Shown: positions 8,796 through 17,210 of the stretch, piece after piece
Layout: the number at the start of each line of letters is the position of its first letter
Numbering within the stretch: position 1 is the first letter of the stretch
NCBI RefSeq assembly: GCF_024171725.1
Contig: NZ_JAMTCG010000002.1
Coordinates: 558,001-622,000, forward strand
Direction: 5' to 3'
From: Williamsia serinedens
GTDB taxonomy: Bacteria; Actinomycetota; Actinomycetes; Mycobacteriales; Mycobacteriaceae
DNA length: 64,000 nt
The notes under the pieces: generated by a model
Seen by the model: only the letters and a program-made list of their open reading frames with translations
Told to the model about the DNA's origin: nothing
The model's database searches: none
Translations under genes and position numbers: made by a program

Positions 8796-9533
8796 TCAGC
8801 TGCCCTGCGGCGCCTGGGGTGCCTGTCCACCACTCGGCGGCTGGGGCGCCTGACCGCCACTCGGCGGCTGAGGTGCCTGACCACCGGTGGGCGGCTGGGG
8901 CGCCTGCGGTGCCTGACCGTTCGGTGCCTGCGGGGCCTTGCCGTCCGGACCCTTGCCGTCGGGGCCCTTGCCGTCGGGGCCCTTCCCGTCCGGACCCTTG
9001 CCACCCGGGCCACCGGGACCGCCCGGGGCACATCCCGGTCCGCCGGGCCCACCCGGACCGCCGGGGCCTGCCTTGCCGTCGGGACCCTGACCGTTCGGCG
9101 GTTGCGGTGCCTGGCCGTTCTGGCCACCCTGACCGTTCGGCGGCTGTGCTTGCTGCCCACCCGCCCCGGGCCCGTCGGGACCCTGCCCGGTCGACCCGTT
9201 CTGACCACCCGACTGGGGCAGCGCGCTGTTCGACGACGCCGTGCTGACGTTCTCGTGCACCGGGTTGGCGACGAAGATCGCCGACGTCACGATCGCGCCG
9301 ACGAGCGCTGCGCCGACGGCGATCGCCGCGACGGGCACCCACGGCTTCGAGGTGCTCGCGCGCATGCGCTGCAGTCGCGACGTGCGCGGGGCCGCCTCCG
9401 TCGGGGGCACGGTGTCCGACACCGGTGCCGAGTACGGCGCCGCCGGCGTCGACCCGTCGTGCACGCGGTCCATCGGTCGGGTCACGTCCGCGCCGTTGCC
9501 GGCGTCGGACGACCTGTCCTTCTCGTCTGCCAT
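8796..9533 (-). CDS. Single-pass membrane protein with Gly/Pro/Gln-rich repeat ectodomain
   Basis: 245 residues. An acidic, disordered cytosolic N-terminus (1-64) is followed by one transmembrane helix (about 65-89, WVPVAAIAVGAALVGA...). The long low-complexity exterior is built from tandem blocks: collagen-like GPGGPGG (about 150-172), several GPDGK units (about 173-197), then GGQAPQPPS-type units to the end. One Cys lies inside the collagen-like part. The topology (positive-inside RMRASTSK before the helix) suggests a cell-wall-facing repeat domain. Transcribed divergently from the two-component system at 9687, with paired direct repeats between them. Such repeats vary in copy number, so strain length polymorphism is likely. 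Function unknown. Confidence 0.8.
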   Translation of the reverse strand: MADEKDRSSDAGNGADVTRPMDRVHDGSTPAAPYSAPVSDTVPPTEAAPRTSRLQRMRASTSKPWVPVAAIAVGAALVGAIVTSAIFVANPVHENVSTASSNSALPQSGGQNGSTGQGPDGPGAGGQQAQPPNGQGGQNGQAPQPPNGQGPDGKAGPGGPGGPGGPGCAPGGPGGPGGKGPDGKGPDGKGPDGKGPDGKAPQAPNGQAPQAPQPPTGGQAPQPPSGGQAPQPPSGGQAPQAPQGS

Positions 9534-9608
9534 GTGAGTTCACCTTCCGTTCGGTCCTCGCCGACGTCGCATGTCGCGTCGGCGGCACAGACGACGGTGG
9601 GTGCCGGA

Positions 9609-9664
9609 CCTGAAGCCACCCTGAATCGGCGACCGATCGGCGCGGTCTTCAGCCTGACTTCAGG
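9609..9664. promoter_or_regulatory. Two pairs of 11-bp-phased direct repeats, likely OmpR-type response-regulator sites
   Basis: TTCAG occurs at 9648 and 9659 (start to start 11 bp), and its complement CTGAA at 9610 and 9621, also 11 bp apart. The two tandem pairs face each other across 22 bp. Direct half-sites one helical turn apart are the usual target of OmpR-family dimers. They lie between the Gly/Pro-rich gene (start 9533) and the response regulator (start 9687), so control of both is plausible. Confidence 0.65.
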
Positions 9665-9686
9665 CTCGTCCCCACAATGGGAAGTC

Positions 9687-10382
9687 GTGACGGGTGCAGG
9701 GGAGTTCAGCGCGGCCCGGCGGATGGTCGTGGTCGAGGACGCGGACGCCATCCGCGAGCCGGTCATCGCCGCGTTCGCCGATGCGGGCTACCTCGCCTAC
9801 GGCGCGTCCTCCGGGGACGGGATGGAGGAGCTCGTCGAGGGGAGGCGTCCCGACCTCGTGATCCTCGACGTGATGCTCCCCGGCGACCGTGACGGCTTCG
9901 ACCTCATCGACGTGGTCCGCACGCGCAGCGACGCCGGGATCATCATGCTCACCGCCCGCGACCACATCGACGACCGGCTGCGCGGCCTGCACGGCGGCGC
10001 CGACGACTACGTGGTCAAGCCGTTCCGCCTCGAGGAGTTGCTCGCCCGCGCAGACGCCGTCCTCCGACGTCGGGGCGGGCGGGCAACGGCGATCACGGTC
10101 GGCGACCTCCTCGTCGACCCCGACGGCGCCACCATCACCCGCGGTGACACCGTGCTCGACGTGACGGCGACCGAGTTCCGGCTCGCCGAGTTCCTCGTCG
10201 CCCAGCGGGGGCGCACGGTCACCAAACGGCAGATCCTGCAGGCGGTCTGGGGATACGACGCCTACGACGTCAATCTGGTCGAGGTCCACGTCAGCGCGCT
10301 CCGCAAGAAGATGGAGGCGCACGGGCCGCGCATGATCCACACGGTCCGTGGACTGGGGTACGTCCTGCGGTCCGCCCAGTGA
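9687..10382 (+). CDS. OmpR-family response regulator
   Basis: 231 residues from the GTG. Receiver domain with phospho-acceptor Asp61 (LVILDVMLPG), acidic pair near VVVEDAD, switch Thr in MLTARD and Lys111 in VVKPF. The C-terminal winged helix ends with the recognition region VEVHVSALRKKM and wing TVRGLGYVL. Start uncertain: the alternative ATG at 9723 begins MVVVEDAD directly at the first strand; the GTG adds 12 residues and has GGGAAG just upstream. Its stop overlaps the kinase GTG (GTGA), so regulator and kinase are co-translated. Likely binds the paired repeats at 9609-9664. Confidence 0.9.
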   Translation: MTGAGEFSAARRMVVVEDADAIREPVIAAFADAGYLAYGASSGDGMEELVEGRRPDLVILDVMLPGDRDGFDLIDVVRTRSDAGIIMLTARDHIDDRLRGLHGGADDYVVKPFRLEELLARADAVLRRRGGRATAITVGDLLVDPDGATITRGDTVLDVTATEFRLAEFLVAQRGRTVTKRQILQAVWGYDAYDVNLVEVHVSALRKKMEAHGPRMIHTVRGLGYVLRSAQ

Positions 10383-11893
10383 CGGGACTCCGGCCGCGGG
10401 CCATCCCCGGCACCACCCCGACGCCGTCGCTGCGGTGGCGTGTCGTCGTGGCGGTGACGGTGGCGTTCGCCGTGCTGCTGCTCGTGGTCGGGGTCGCCGT
10501 CGACATCGCGCTCGGCCAGCGGCTGCGGTCCGACCTGTCCGCGCGGGTCACCGATCGCGCCGACCGCGCGCCGTCGCTGTTGGCCGAGGGCTACCAGGGC
10601 CAGGACCTCGTCACGGCCCTGCAGGGGGACTCCATCCGGGTGCGACTGCAGACCTCGGACGGGACGGTCTACCAGACACCGGGTCCGGTCCTCGACGATC
10701 CGGGACAGATGCGCCCGCCACGCCCGTCGGGCGGCCGGGGGCCCCGCGGTGAGGACGGTCCTCCGCCTCCGGGCGGGCCGGACGGACAGGGCCCGGGTTC
10801 GGTCGCCCCGGGAGCGCCCGGCGACGCACTCGTCGTCACGCGCACGCTGCCCGACGGTTCGACGGTGACGTTGCTCGGGGACACCACCTCCATCACCCAG
10901 GTCCGGCACCAGCTGCGCTGGTTGATGCTGGCCGCTGGTCTCGTGGCGCTCGCGGTGGCGACCGGCCTCATCCTGCTCGTGGTCCGTCGCGCGTTGCGGC
11001 CGCTGGAGGCGATGGTCGCCGTCGCCCGCGACATCACCTCGGGCGACCGCGGGCGTCGCGTCCGTCCCGCCTCGCCGTCCACCGAGCTCGGCCGGACCGC
11101 GGAGTCGATGGACGAGATGCTCGACGCGTTGGAGGCCGCCGAGACCGCCGAGCGGACCGCGGCGGAGACGGCCCGGCGCGCCGAGGCCGACATCAAGCGG
11201 TTCCTCGCCGACGCCGCGCACGAGCTGCGCACCCCGATCGCCGGACTGTCCGCAGTCGCCGAGTCGATCGCCCGCGACGGCGCGGACCGGCCGGACCGGG
11301 TCGCACGCTGGTCCGACCTCCTCGTCCGTGAATCCCGGCATGCGTCCCGGCTCGTCGACGACCTGCTCGACATGGCCCGCATCGACGACGACCCCGCGCT
11401 CGATCTCGTCGACGCCGATCTCGCCACCGTCGTCGACGGTGCGGTCGAGCGGGCCGGTCTGGTCCATCCGGACCTGAAGATCACCCGACATGGGCCGGCG
11501 ACCGTGCCCGCACGTGTCGACCCCGGGCGGATCGGCCAGATCGTCACCAACCTGCTCGAGAACGCGGCCCGCGTGAGCCCGCCGGCCGGGACGATCGAGG
11601 TCACCCTCAGCGTCGACCGCGGGACCGCGGCCATCACCGTCACCGACGACGGACCCGGGGTCGACGCCGCCGACCGCGACCGCATCTTCGACCGACTGGT
11701 CCGGCTCGACCGGGCCCGCGACACCCCTGGCGCCGGCCTCGGACTCCCCATCGCCCGGGCTCTCGCACGCGCGCACGGGGGAGACGTCCAGTGCGTCGAA
11801 CCGTCCGGGACGGGTGCCCGATTCGTCGTGTTCCTGCCGACCCGACCAGCGCACTTGTCGCAGACGGATGTGCCTGTCGCACCGACTCCGTAG
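10379..11893 (+). CDS. Sensor histidine kinase (two-component partner)
   Basis: 504 residues. TM1 about 20-43, extracytoplasmic sensor about 44-179, TM2 about 180-203, HAMP about 204-256, then HisKA with phospho-acceptor His281 in LADAAHELRTP. The ATPase domain has N box NLLENAARV, G1 DDGPGV and G2 GAGLGLP. The sensor contains a striking Pro/Gly/Arg-rich stretch (about 112-148) resembling in composition the neighbouring repeat membrane protein at 8796. GTG start overlaps the regulator's stop. Signal unknown; an envelope signal is likely from topology. Confidence 0.93.
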   Translation: MTGLRPRAIPGTTPTPSLRWRVVVAVTVAFAVLLLVVGVAVDIALGQRLRSDLSARVTDRADRAPSLLAEGYQGQDLVTALQGDSIRVRLQTSDGTVYQTPGPVLDDPGQMRPPRPSGGRGPRGEDGPPPPGGPDGQGPGSVAPGAPGDALVVTRTLPDGSTVTLLGDTTSITQVRHQLRWLMLAAGLVALAVATGLILLVVRRALRPLEAMVAVARDITSGDRGRRVRPASPSTELGRTAESMDEMLDALEAAETAERTAAETARRAEADIKRFLADAAHELRTPIAGLSAVAESIARDGADRPDRVARWSDLLVRESRHASRLVDDLLDMARIDDDPALDLVDADLATVVDGAVERAGLVHPDLKITRHGPATVPARVDPGRIGQIVTNLLENAARVSPPAGTIEVTLSVDRGTAAITVTDDGPGVDAADRDRIFDRLVRLDRARDTPGAGLGLPIARALARAHGGDVQCVEPSGTGARFVVFLPTRPAHLSQTDVPVAPTP

Positions 11894-11977
11894 CATCGAG
11901 AGGTCATCGACGGGCACTGGAGACGCTGGTGCCCGGAACGTCGCCGACTCGCACGGACCCCGGCCCGGGAAGGTGTC

Positions 11978-13240
11978 ATGACGACCACAGCTCCCACGAC
12001 GGCGATCACGTCGCGGCCTGCAGCGGCCGCGCACCTGACGCGCGTCTGTTTCAAACTCGGCCCACCGCGTCTGGTCGGCGCCGAACTCGAATGGTTCACC
12101 CGCACCACCGATCCGCACGACTCCTCCGGCCGTCCCGACGTCCCGCGCCTCGCCGCCGCACTCGGAGACCATGCCCCCCGCACCATCTCGCCCGACTCAC
12201 CCGTCCGCCCCCTGACCTCCGGCAGCCTCGTCTCCGTCGAGCCGGGCGGGCAGATCGAACTCTCCAGCATCCCCTTCGACTCCGTCGACGCCCTGTGTCG
12301 CTCGCTCGCCGCCGACGAACGCGAACTCCGCGGGATGCTCGGCGCGCAGGGGATCCGGGTCATCGCCGGCGCCGGTGACGCCACCCGCGCACCGCACCGC
12401 ATCCTGACCAGCGACCGCTACCGGTCGATGGAGGCCGCCTTCGCCCGCCGCGGCATCTTCGGGTCGTTGATGATGTGCAACACCGCCGCCGTGCAGGTCG
12501 CGCTCGACGCCGGCGTCGACCCCGACCACGCCGTCACGCGGTGGACGCGGCTGCACACCATCGGCCCGGCGATGACCGCGGCGTTCGCGTGCTCGCCCCG
12601 ACTGCACGGCGCCGACGACGAACGCTGGGCGTCGCAACGGATGCGGGCCTGGCTCGGCACCGACCGCACGCGGATCCCACCGCACGCCCAGACCATCGAG
12701 GACTACGCCGACTGGGTGCTGTCGGTGCCGCTGTTGTGCGTCCGGTGCGCCGACGGCTCCTGGTACGCGCCTCCGCCGGAAGCGACCTTCGCCGACTGGA
12801 TGAGCGGCCACCTCGACGACGCGGTGGGTCGCCGCCCCGACGCCGGCGACCTCGCGTACCACGTGACGACCGTCTTCCCGATGGTCCGCCCCCAGGGGTA
12901 CCTCGAGGTGCGCTACCTCGACGGGCAGCCGGAGGGCCTGTGGCGCGTCCCGATCGCGGCCGTCGCGGCACTCATGGCCGACGACGCCGTCGGCGCCGAG
13001 GTCGACGCGATCGCAGGTCCCACCGCCGACGCGTGGATGCGCGGCGCGCAGTGTGGACTCGCCGACCCCGAACTGCGTTCCACCGCAGCACGTCTGCTCA
13101 CCCTCGCCGCCGACGTCACCCCGTCCGGCCCGGACCGTGACCTCCTCGCCGCAGCCGCCGCGCGATGCGGACGGGGCGAGCCGCCCGCGGCGCAGTCGCC
13201 CGCCGTTCCCGCCGACCTCGACCGACAGGACCCCCGATGA
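11978..13240 (+). CDS. egtA: Glutamate-cysteine ligase EgtA
   Basis: 420 residues, the size of actinobacterial EgtA. It makes gamma-glutamylcysteine, the thiol donor for ergothioneine. The GCS2-type fold shows GAELEWF near residue 35, GGQIELSS near 90 and MMCNTAAVQVALDAG near 165, the usual metal/glutamate-binding blocks. ATG preceded by GGAAGGTGTC. First gene of egtABCD: its stop overlaps the egtB ATG (ATGA), and all four genes are packed with gaps under 25 bp. Confidence 0.93.
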   Translation: MTTTAPTTAITSRPAAAAHLTRVCFKLGPPRLVGAELEWFTRTTDPHDSSGRPDVPRLAAALGDHAPRTISPDSPVRPLTSGSLVSVEPGGQIELSSIPFDSVDALCRSLAADERELRGMLGAQGIRVIAGAGDATRAPHRILTSDRYRSMEAAFARRGIFGSLMMCNTAAVQVALDAGVDPDHAVTRWTRLHTIGPAMTAAFACSPRLHGADDERWASQRMRAWLGTDRTRIPPHAQTIEDYADWVLSVPLLCVRCADGSWYAPPPEATFADWMSGHLDDAVGRRPDAGDLAYHVTTVFPMVRPQGYLEVRYLDGQPEGLWRVPIAAVAALMADDAVGAEVDAIAGPTADAWMRGAQCGLADPELRSTAARLLTLAADVTPSGPDRDLLAAAAARCGRGEPPAAQSPAVPADLDRQDPR

Positions 13241-14571
13241 CCGCCCTGCACGACGATCCCCTCGCCGAGAGCCCCCGCGAGGTCCGCGCGCGCCTGGAGA
13301 CCGTGCTACGCGATGCGCGTTCCCGCACAGCGGGTCTCGTCGACGCCGTGTCCGACGACGACCTGCGTCGGCAGCACTCGCCGTTGATGAGCCCGCTGGT
13401 GTGGGACCTCGCGCACATCGGCAACCAGGAGGAGATGTGGCTGATCCGCGAGGTCGGCCGTCGCGCGCCGATCCGTCCTGACCTCGACGACCTGTACGAC
13501 GCGTTCCGGCACGCCCGCGCCAGCCGACCGGATCTGCCTCTGCTCGACCCGACCCAGGCCCGCGACTACACCGCCGGGGTGCGGCATCACGCTCTCGAGG
13601 TGCTCGACGCGTCTCCGCTGTCGGGGGAACGCCTCGTCGACCGCGGCTTCGCGTTCGCGATGATCGCCCAGCACGAGCAGCAGCACGACGAGACGATGCT
13701 CGCGACCCACCAGTTGCGGACGGGTCCGACGGCGTTGCGGGCACCCGACGCGCCGCGTGTGGCCGACACACCCACCGTCGACGAGGTGATCGTCCCCGCC
13801 GGGGACTTCGTGATGGGCACCGACCTCGACCCGTGGGCGCTCGACAACGAACGACCCGCGCACCGGGTGTCGGTGCCGGCGTTCGCGATCGAGCGGTTCC
13901 CGGTGACGAACGAGCGCTGGTGTGCGTTCATCGACGACGGCGGCTACGAGCGTCCGGAGCTGTGGAGCGAACGGGGCTGGGCCCATCGCGTCGAGGCCGA
14001 CCTCACCGCGCCGCAGTTCTGGGAGCGCGACGTCGACGGCCGCTGGTTCCGGCGGGTGTTCGGGACCATGACGCCCCTGCGCCCGAACGCTCCCGTCGTG
14101 CACGTCTGCTTCTTCGAGGCCGAGGCGTTCGCGCGGTGGGCGGGGAAACGCCTGCCGACGGAGGCCGAGTGGGAGAAGGCCGCCCGGTTCGACCCGGCGG
14201 CACCGACCGCGGGTCGTCGCTATCCGTGGGGTGACGACGACCCGACGGCCGTGCACGCGAATCTCGCGCAGCGCCATCTGGAACCGGCCGACATCGGCGC
14301 CTACCCCGGGGGTGTCTCGCCGCTCGGTGTGCACCAGATGGTGGGCGACGTGTGGGAGTGGACGTCGAGCGGCTTCGAGTCCTACCCCGGCTTCACGATG
14401 TTCCCGTACCCGGAGTACTCCGAGGTCTTCTTCGGCGGTGACTACCGCGTACTCCGCGGGGGATCGTTCGGTACCGACCCCGTGGCCGTGCGGACCACCT
14501 TCCGCAACTGGGACCACCCGATACGCCGGCAGATCTTCTCCGGACTGCGACTCGCGCGAGACGTCGCCTGA
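13237..14571 (+). CDS. egtB: Hercynylcysteine sulfoxide synthase EgtB
   Basis: 444 residues. Non-heme iron enzyme that joins hercynine and gamma-glutamylcysteine with O2. The N-terminal DinB-like domain carries the iron facial triad: a first His in VWDLAHIGNQEE and the pair in AQHEQQHDET (H-x3-H-x-E type). The C-terminal FGE/sulfatase-modifying domain holds LPTEAEWEKAARF, GDVWEWTSSGF and the end block NWDHPIRRQIFSGLRLA. The Asp and Arg there (D-x3-R) correspond to the gamma-glutamylcysteine-binding pair known in mycobacterial EgtB. An in-frame start at 13165 would overlap egtA further; the ATG at 13237 overlaps egtA by 4 bp and is preferred. Confidence 0.95.
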   Translation: MTALHDDPLAESPREVRARLETVLRDARSRTAGLVDAVSDDDLRRQHSPLMSPLVWDLAHIGNQEEMWLIREVGRRAPIRPDLDDLYDAFRHARASRPDLPLLDPTQARDYTAGVRHHALEVLDASPLSGERLVDRGFAFAMIAQHEQQHDETMLATHQLRTGPTALRAPDAPRVADTPTVDEVIVPAGDFVMGTDLDPWALDNERPAHRVSVPAFAIERFPVTNERWCAFIDDGGYERPELWSERGWAHRVEADLTAPQFWERDVDGRWFRRVFGTMTPLRPNAPVVHVCFFEAEAFARWAGKRLPTEAEWEKAARFDPAAPTAGRRYPWGDDDPTAVHANLAQRHLEPADIGAYPGGVSPLGVHQMVGDVWEWTSSGFESYPGFTMFPYPEYSEVFFGGDYRVLRGGSFGTDPVAVRTTFRNWDHPIRRQIFSGLRLARDVA

Positions 14572-14574
14572 TCG

Positions 14575-15309
14575 ATGTGCCGCCATCTGGGCTATCTGGG
14601 CCCGGTCACCAGCGTCGGTGACATCCTCACCCGGGGTGAGCACTCCCTCGTCGTGCAGTCATGGGCTCCCACCGACATGCGGTGTGACGCCGTGGCGAAC
14701 GCCGACGGGTTCGGTGCCGCGTGGTGGGACGACCCGACGACCGCGTCGGTGCACGTCTCGGCCATGCCGGCGTGGGGTGACCCGGTGATCGGGGGCGCGC
14801 TCGCCTCGGTGCGATCCGGGGCGGTCCTGGCGGCGGTCCGATCCGCGACGTCGGGCATGCCCGTGACACCGACGGCCTCCGCGCCGTTCGTCGACGGCCG
14901 GTGGGCCTTCAGCCACAACGGCGTCGTGCGGGGGTGGCCCGAGAGTCTGGCCCCGCTGGCGGCCGACGTCCCCGTGGTCGATCTCCTGCGCCAACCGGCG
15001 GCGACCGACTCGGCCGGCCTCTGGTCGGTGATCCGCCATCGCCTGCGGGACGACGAGCCCGGGGCCGTCCTGCGGTCGGTCGTGGCCGACCTCGACCGGA
15101 CCGGTCCGCACTCGCGACTGAACTTCCTCCTGGGGGACGGGGACTCCCTCTGGGCGACGACGGTGCACCACTCGCTGTCGGTGCTGGCCGACGACGACGG
15201 CGTGCTCGTGTCGTCCGAACCGCTCGACGCCGATCCACGGTGGCAGCCCGTCCCCGACCGTTCTCTCGTCGTCGCGACCCGCGACGGCGTGACCGTGACC
15301 GACCTCTGA
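14575..15309 (+). CDS. egtC: Gamma-glutamyl-hercynylcysteine sulfoxide hydrolase EgtC
   Basis: 244 residues. Class II (Ntn) glutamine-amidotransferase-like hydrolase that removes glutamate from the EgtB product. The nucleophile Cys2 is exposed once Met1 is cleaved (MCRHLGYLG). NADGFGAAWW and FSHNGVVRGW are the usual class II blocks, the latter with the Asn-Gly of the oxyanion hole. Starts 3 bp after the egtB stop. Confidence 0.93.
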   Translation: MCRHLGYLGPVTSVGDILTRGEHSLVVQSWAPTDMRCDAVANADGFGAAWWDDPTTASVHVSAMPAWGDPVIGGALASVRSGAVLAAVRSATSGMPVTPTASAPFVDGRWAFSHNGVVRGWPESLAPLAADVPVVDLLRQPAATDSAGLWSVIRHRLRDDEPGAVLRSVVADLDRTGPHSRLNFLLGDGDSLWATTVHHSLSVLADDDGVLVSSEPLDADPRWQPVPDRSLVVATRDGVTVTDL

Positions 15310-15333
15310 CACCCGACACGACAGGACACATCC

Positions 15334-16320
15334 GTGACTTCCACGCCTCCCGCGGCGATCCCCGTGCAGGTCCATCTGACCGACGCGGACATCGACGCGG
15401 CTCTCGTCGCCGACGTTCGCGCCGGACTCACCGCCGCGCCGAAGCACCTGCCGCCCAAATGGTTCTACGACGCCCGGGGCAGCGAACTCTTCGAGGAGAT
15501 CACCGCGCTGCCCGAGTACTACCCGACGCGCACCGAGCGGGCGGTGCTCGCCGCCGCCGCCGACACCATCGCCGCGTCCACCGGCATGCAGACCCTGGTC
15601 GAGCTCGGCTCGGGGTCGTCGGAGAAGACGCGACTGCTCCTCGACGCGGGTGTACGTGCCGGGACGCTCACGACCTATGTGCCGCAGGACGTCTCGGTCA
15701 GTGCGCTGCAGGGTGCCGTCGACGAGCTGACCGTCGCGTACCCGGCGCTGTCCGTCGAGGGCATCGCCAGCGACTTCTCCGACCTGTCGGTGTCGATCCC
15801 CGACCGACCCGGCCGCACCGTCGCGTTCCTCGGCGGGACCCTGGGCAACCTCACGCCGGCCGAGCGGGCAGGCTTCCTCACCGGCATCGCCGACGCGCTG
15901 CGTCCCGGCGAGCACCTGCTGATCGGCGTCGGGCTCGTCGTCGACGAGTCGATCGTGGTCCCCGCCTACGACGACGCCCAGGGCGTCACCGCGGCGTTCA
16001 ACAAGAACGTGCTGTCGGTCATCGACGGCCGTCTGCACGCCGATTTCGATCCGGACGCCTTCGACCACGTCGCGCTGTGGGACGCGGAGAACGAGTGGAT
16101 CGAGATGCGCCTGCGCGCGCAGCGGGCGATGACCGTGCATGTCGCCGACCTCGATCTCGAGGTGGAGTTCGCCGAAGGCGAGGAGATGCGGACGGAGATC
16201 TCGGCGAAGTTCCGCGTCGAGGGCATCACCGAGGAACTCGTCGCCGCAGGCTTCGACGTGACCCGCGTCTTCACCGACACCGACGACCGCTTCGCCGTCG
16301 TCCTCGCCACCCGGGCCTGA
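15334..16320 (+). CDS. egtD: Histidine N-alpha-methyltransferase EgtD
   Basis: 328 residues, full family length. SAM-dependent trimethylation of histidine to hercynine, the first committed ergothioneine step. Conserved segments: LPPKWFYDARGSELFEEI and PEYYPTRTE at the N-terminus, SAM motif LVELGSGSSEKT, AFLGGTLGN, and C-terminal KFRVEGITEEL. GTG start 24 bp after egtC. No egtE (C-S lyase) follows: the next feature is a repeat cluster and then a convergent tetR, so the last step must be encoded elsewhere or done by another PLP enzyme. Confidence 0.95.
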   Translation: MTSTPPAAIPVQVHLTDADIDAALVADVRAGLTAAPKHLPPKWFYDARGSELFEEITALPEYYPTRTERAVLAAAADTIAASTGMQTLVELGSGSSEKTRLLLDAGVRAGTLTTYVPQDVSVSALQGAVDELTVAYPALSVEGIASDFSDLSVSIPDRPGRTVAFLGGTLGNLTPAERAGFLTGIADALRPGEHLLIGVGLVVDESIVVPAYDDAQGVTAAFNKNVLSVIDGRLHADFDPDAFDHVALWDAENEWIEMRLRAQRAMTVHVADLDLEVEFAEGEEMRTEISAKFRVEGITEELVAAGFDVTRVFTDTDDRFAVVLATRA

Positions 16321-16344
16321 GGCGCCCTACCCCAGGTCGAACTC

Positions 16345-16457
16345 GCCGAGCGTGCATCAGATCCCGCCGGGCGTGCACTTGATCTCGCCGACAGGTGCGG
16401 CGGTGCACGCTCGACGGGATCCACCGCACGGTCGAGGGGATCTGCTGCCCGCTCGGC
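16345..16457. repeat. 21-bp repeat cluster, copy A (two direct and two to three inverted units)
   Basis: Forward units 16345-16365 (GCCGAGCGTGCATCAGATCC + C) and 16366-16386. Reverse-orientation units 16416-16436 and 16437-16457, with a partial one before (16404-16415). The outermost units match their opposite-strand partner at 19 of 21 positions, so the block can fold into a large hairpin. It fills the gap between egtD (+) and the convergent tetR (-). The same two unit subtypes recur at 36520-36673. Confidence 0.85.
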
Positions 16458-16492
16458 GCTGACGGGTCAGGGTGTCGGTCGGGCGATCTGGC

Positions 16493-17119
16493 TCAGTCGA
16501 CGGCGGCCGGGGCGGTGTCGGCCGCGTCGGTGACCTCGCGCGCGGCCACGTGGAGCAGCTCGTCGATGCGTTCGCGGATGGGGTCTGTCGTGATGTCGGG
16601 CGCCAGCACGCTGGTGAACAGTGCCGTGCCCGCCGCGATGATGATCATCGCGAGGGCGTCGACCTCGGCTTGGTCACGGCGCTCCGGTGCCCCGCCGGTG
16701 GCGTACCGGGCGGCGGCGGGGCCGGCGAGACCGGTCCACAGCTGGGTGCGCAGGTCCGGGTCCTGTTCGAAGGTGCTCAGCAGGCCGGGCAGCGCGGTGC
16801 GGACCTCGGGGTGGGAGAAGATCTCCCGGCTCTGCCCGATGAGGTCCTCGATCCAGCCCCCGGGCTGGTCGGTGCCGATGTCCTCGAGCCGGATCCGGTC
16901 GTTCAGGACGGCGTGCAACACGAGTGCGGCCTTCGTCTCCCAGCGGCGGTTGATGGTCGCGCGGGCGACACCGGACCGTGCGGCGACGGCCCGGACGCTG
17001 AGGTCGTTCCAGCCGACTTCGAGAAGCAACTCGCGGACCACCGGCAGCACCTTGTCGTCGACCGTCTCGTCGCGCGGGCGGCCGCCGCGCGGAGACGGTG
17101 ACGAATCTGGTGTGAACAC
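16493..17119 (-). CDS. TetR-family transcriptional regulator
   Basis: 208 residues. N-terminal HTH: RPRDETVDDKVLPVVRELLLEVGW then LSVRAVAARSGVARATINRRW, the TetR helix-turn-helix followed by the ligand-binding helical domain ending VAAREVTDAADT. The frame is open to 17425, but a clear AAAGGAG precedes the GTG at 17119 by 4 bases, which fixes the start. Divergent from the P450 gene at 17211; symmetric sequence between them suggests the TetR controls itself and the P450. Ligand unknown, plausibly a steroid or lipid given the P450 type. Confidence 0.87.
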   Translation of the reverse strand: MFTPDSSPSPRGGRPRDETVDDKVLPVVRELLLEVGWNDLSVRAVAARSGVARATINRRWETKAALVLHAVLNDRIRLEDIGTDQPGGWIEDLIGQSREIFSHPEVRTALPGLLSTFEQDPDLRTQLWTGLAGPAAARYATGGAPERRDQAEVDALAMIIIAAGTALFTSVLAPDITTDPIRERIDELLHVAAREVTDAADTAPAAVD

Positions 17120-17136
17120 GTGACTCCTTTCATGAG

Positions 17137-17185
17137 CCAGTGGTACCGTAACCGGCGGTATCGGAACCAGTGGTCTAGATACCGT
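17137..17185. promoter_or_regulatory. Probable TetR operator region
   Basis: A 17-bp dyad TACCGTAACCGGCGGTA (17144-17160; arms TACCG/CGGTA) lies between two direct copies of CCAGTGGT (17137, 17167; 30 bp apart), each followed by TACCGT. It sits between divergent tetR (17119) and P450 (17211) starts, where an autorepressor would bind. Confidence 0.55.
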
Positions 17186-17210
17186 CTCGAACGCGAGCGT
17201 CAGGAGAACG

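Noticed and set aside
7722-9686. Possible 650-residue extension of the response regulator
   Set aside because: The added sequence runs antisense through three other genes; the receiver domain starts near 9687-9723.
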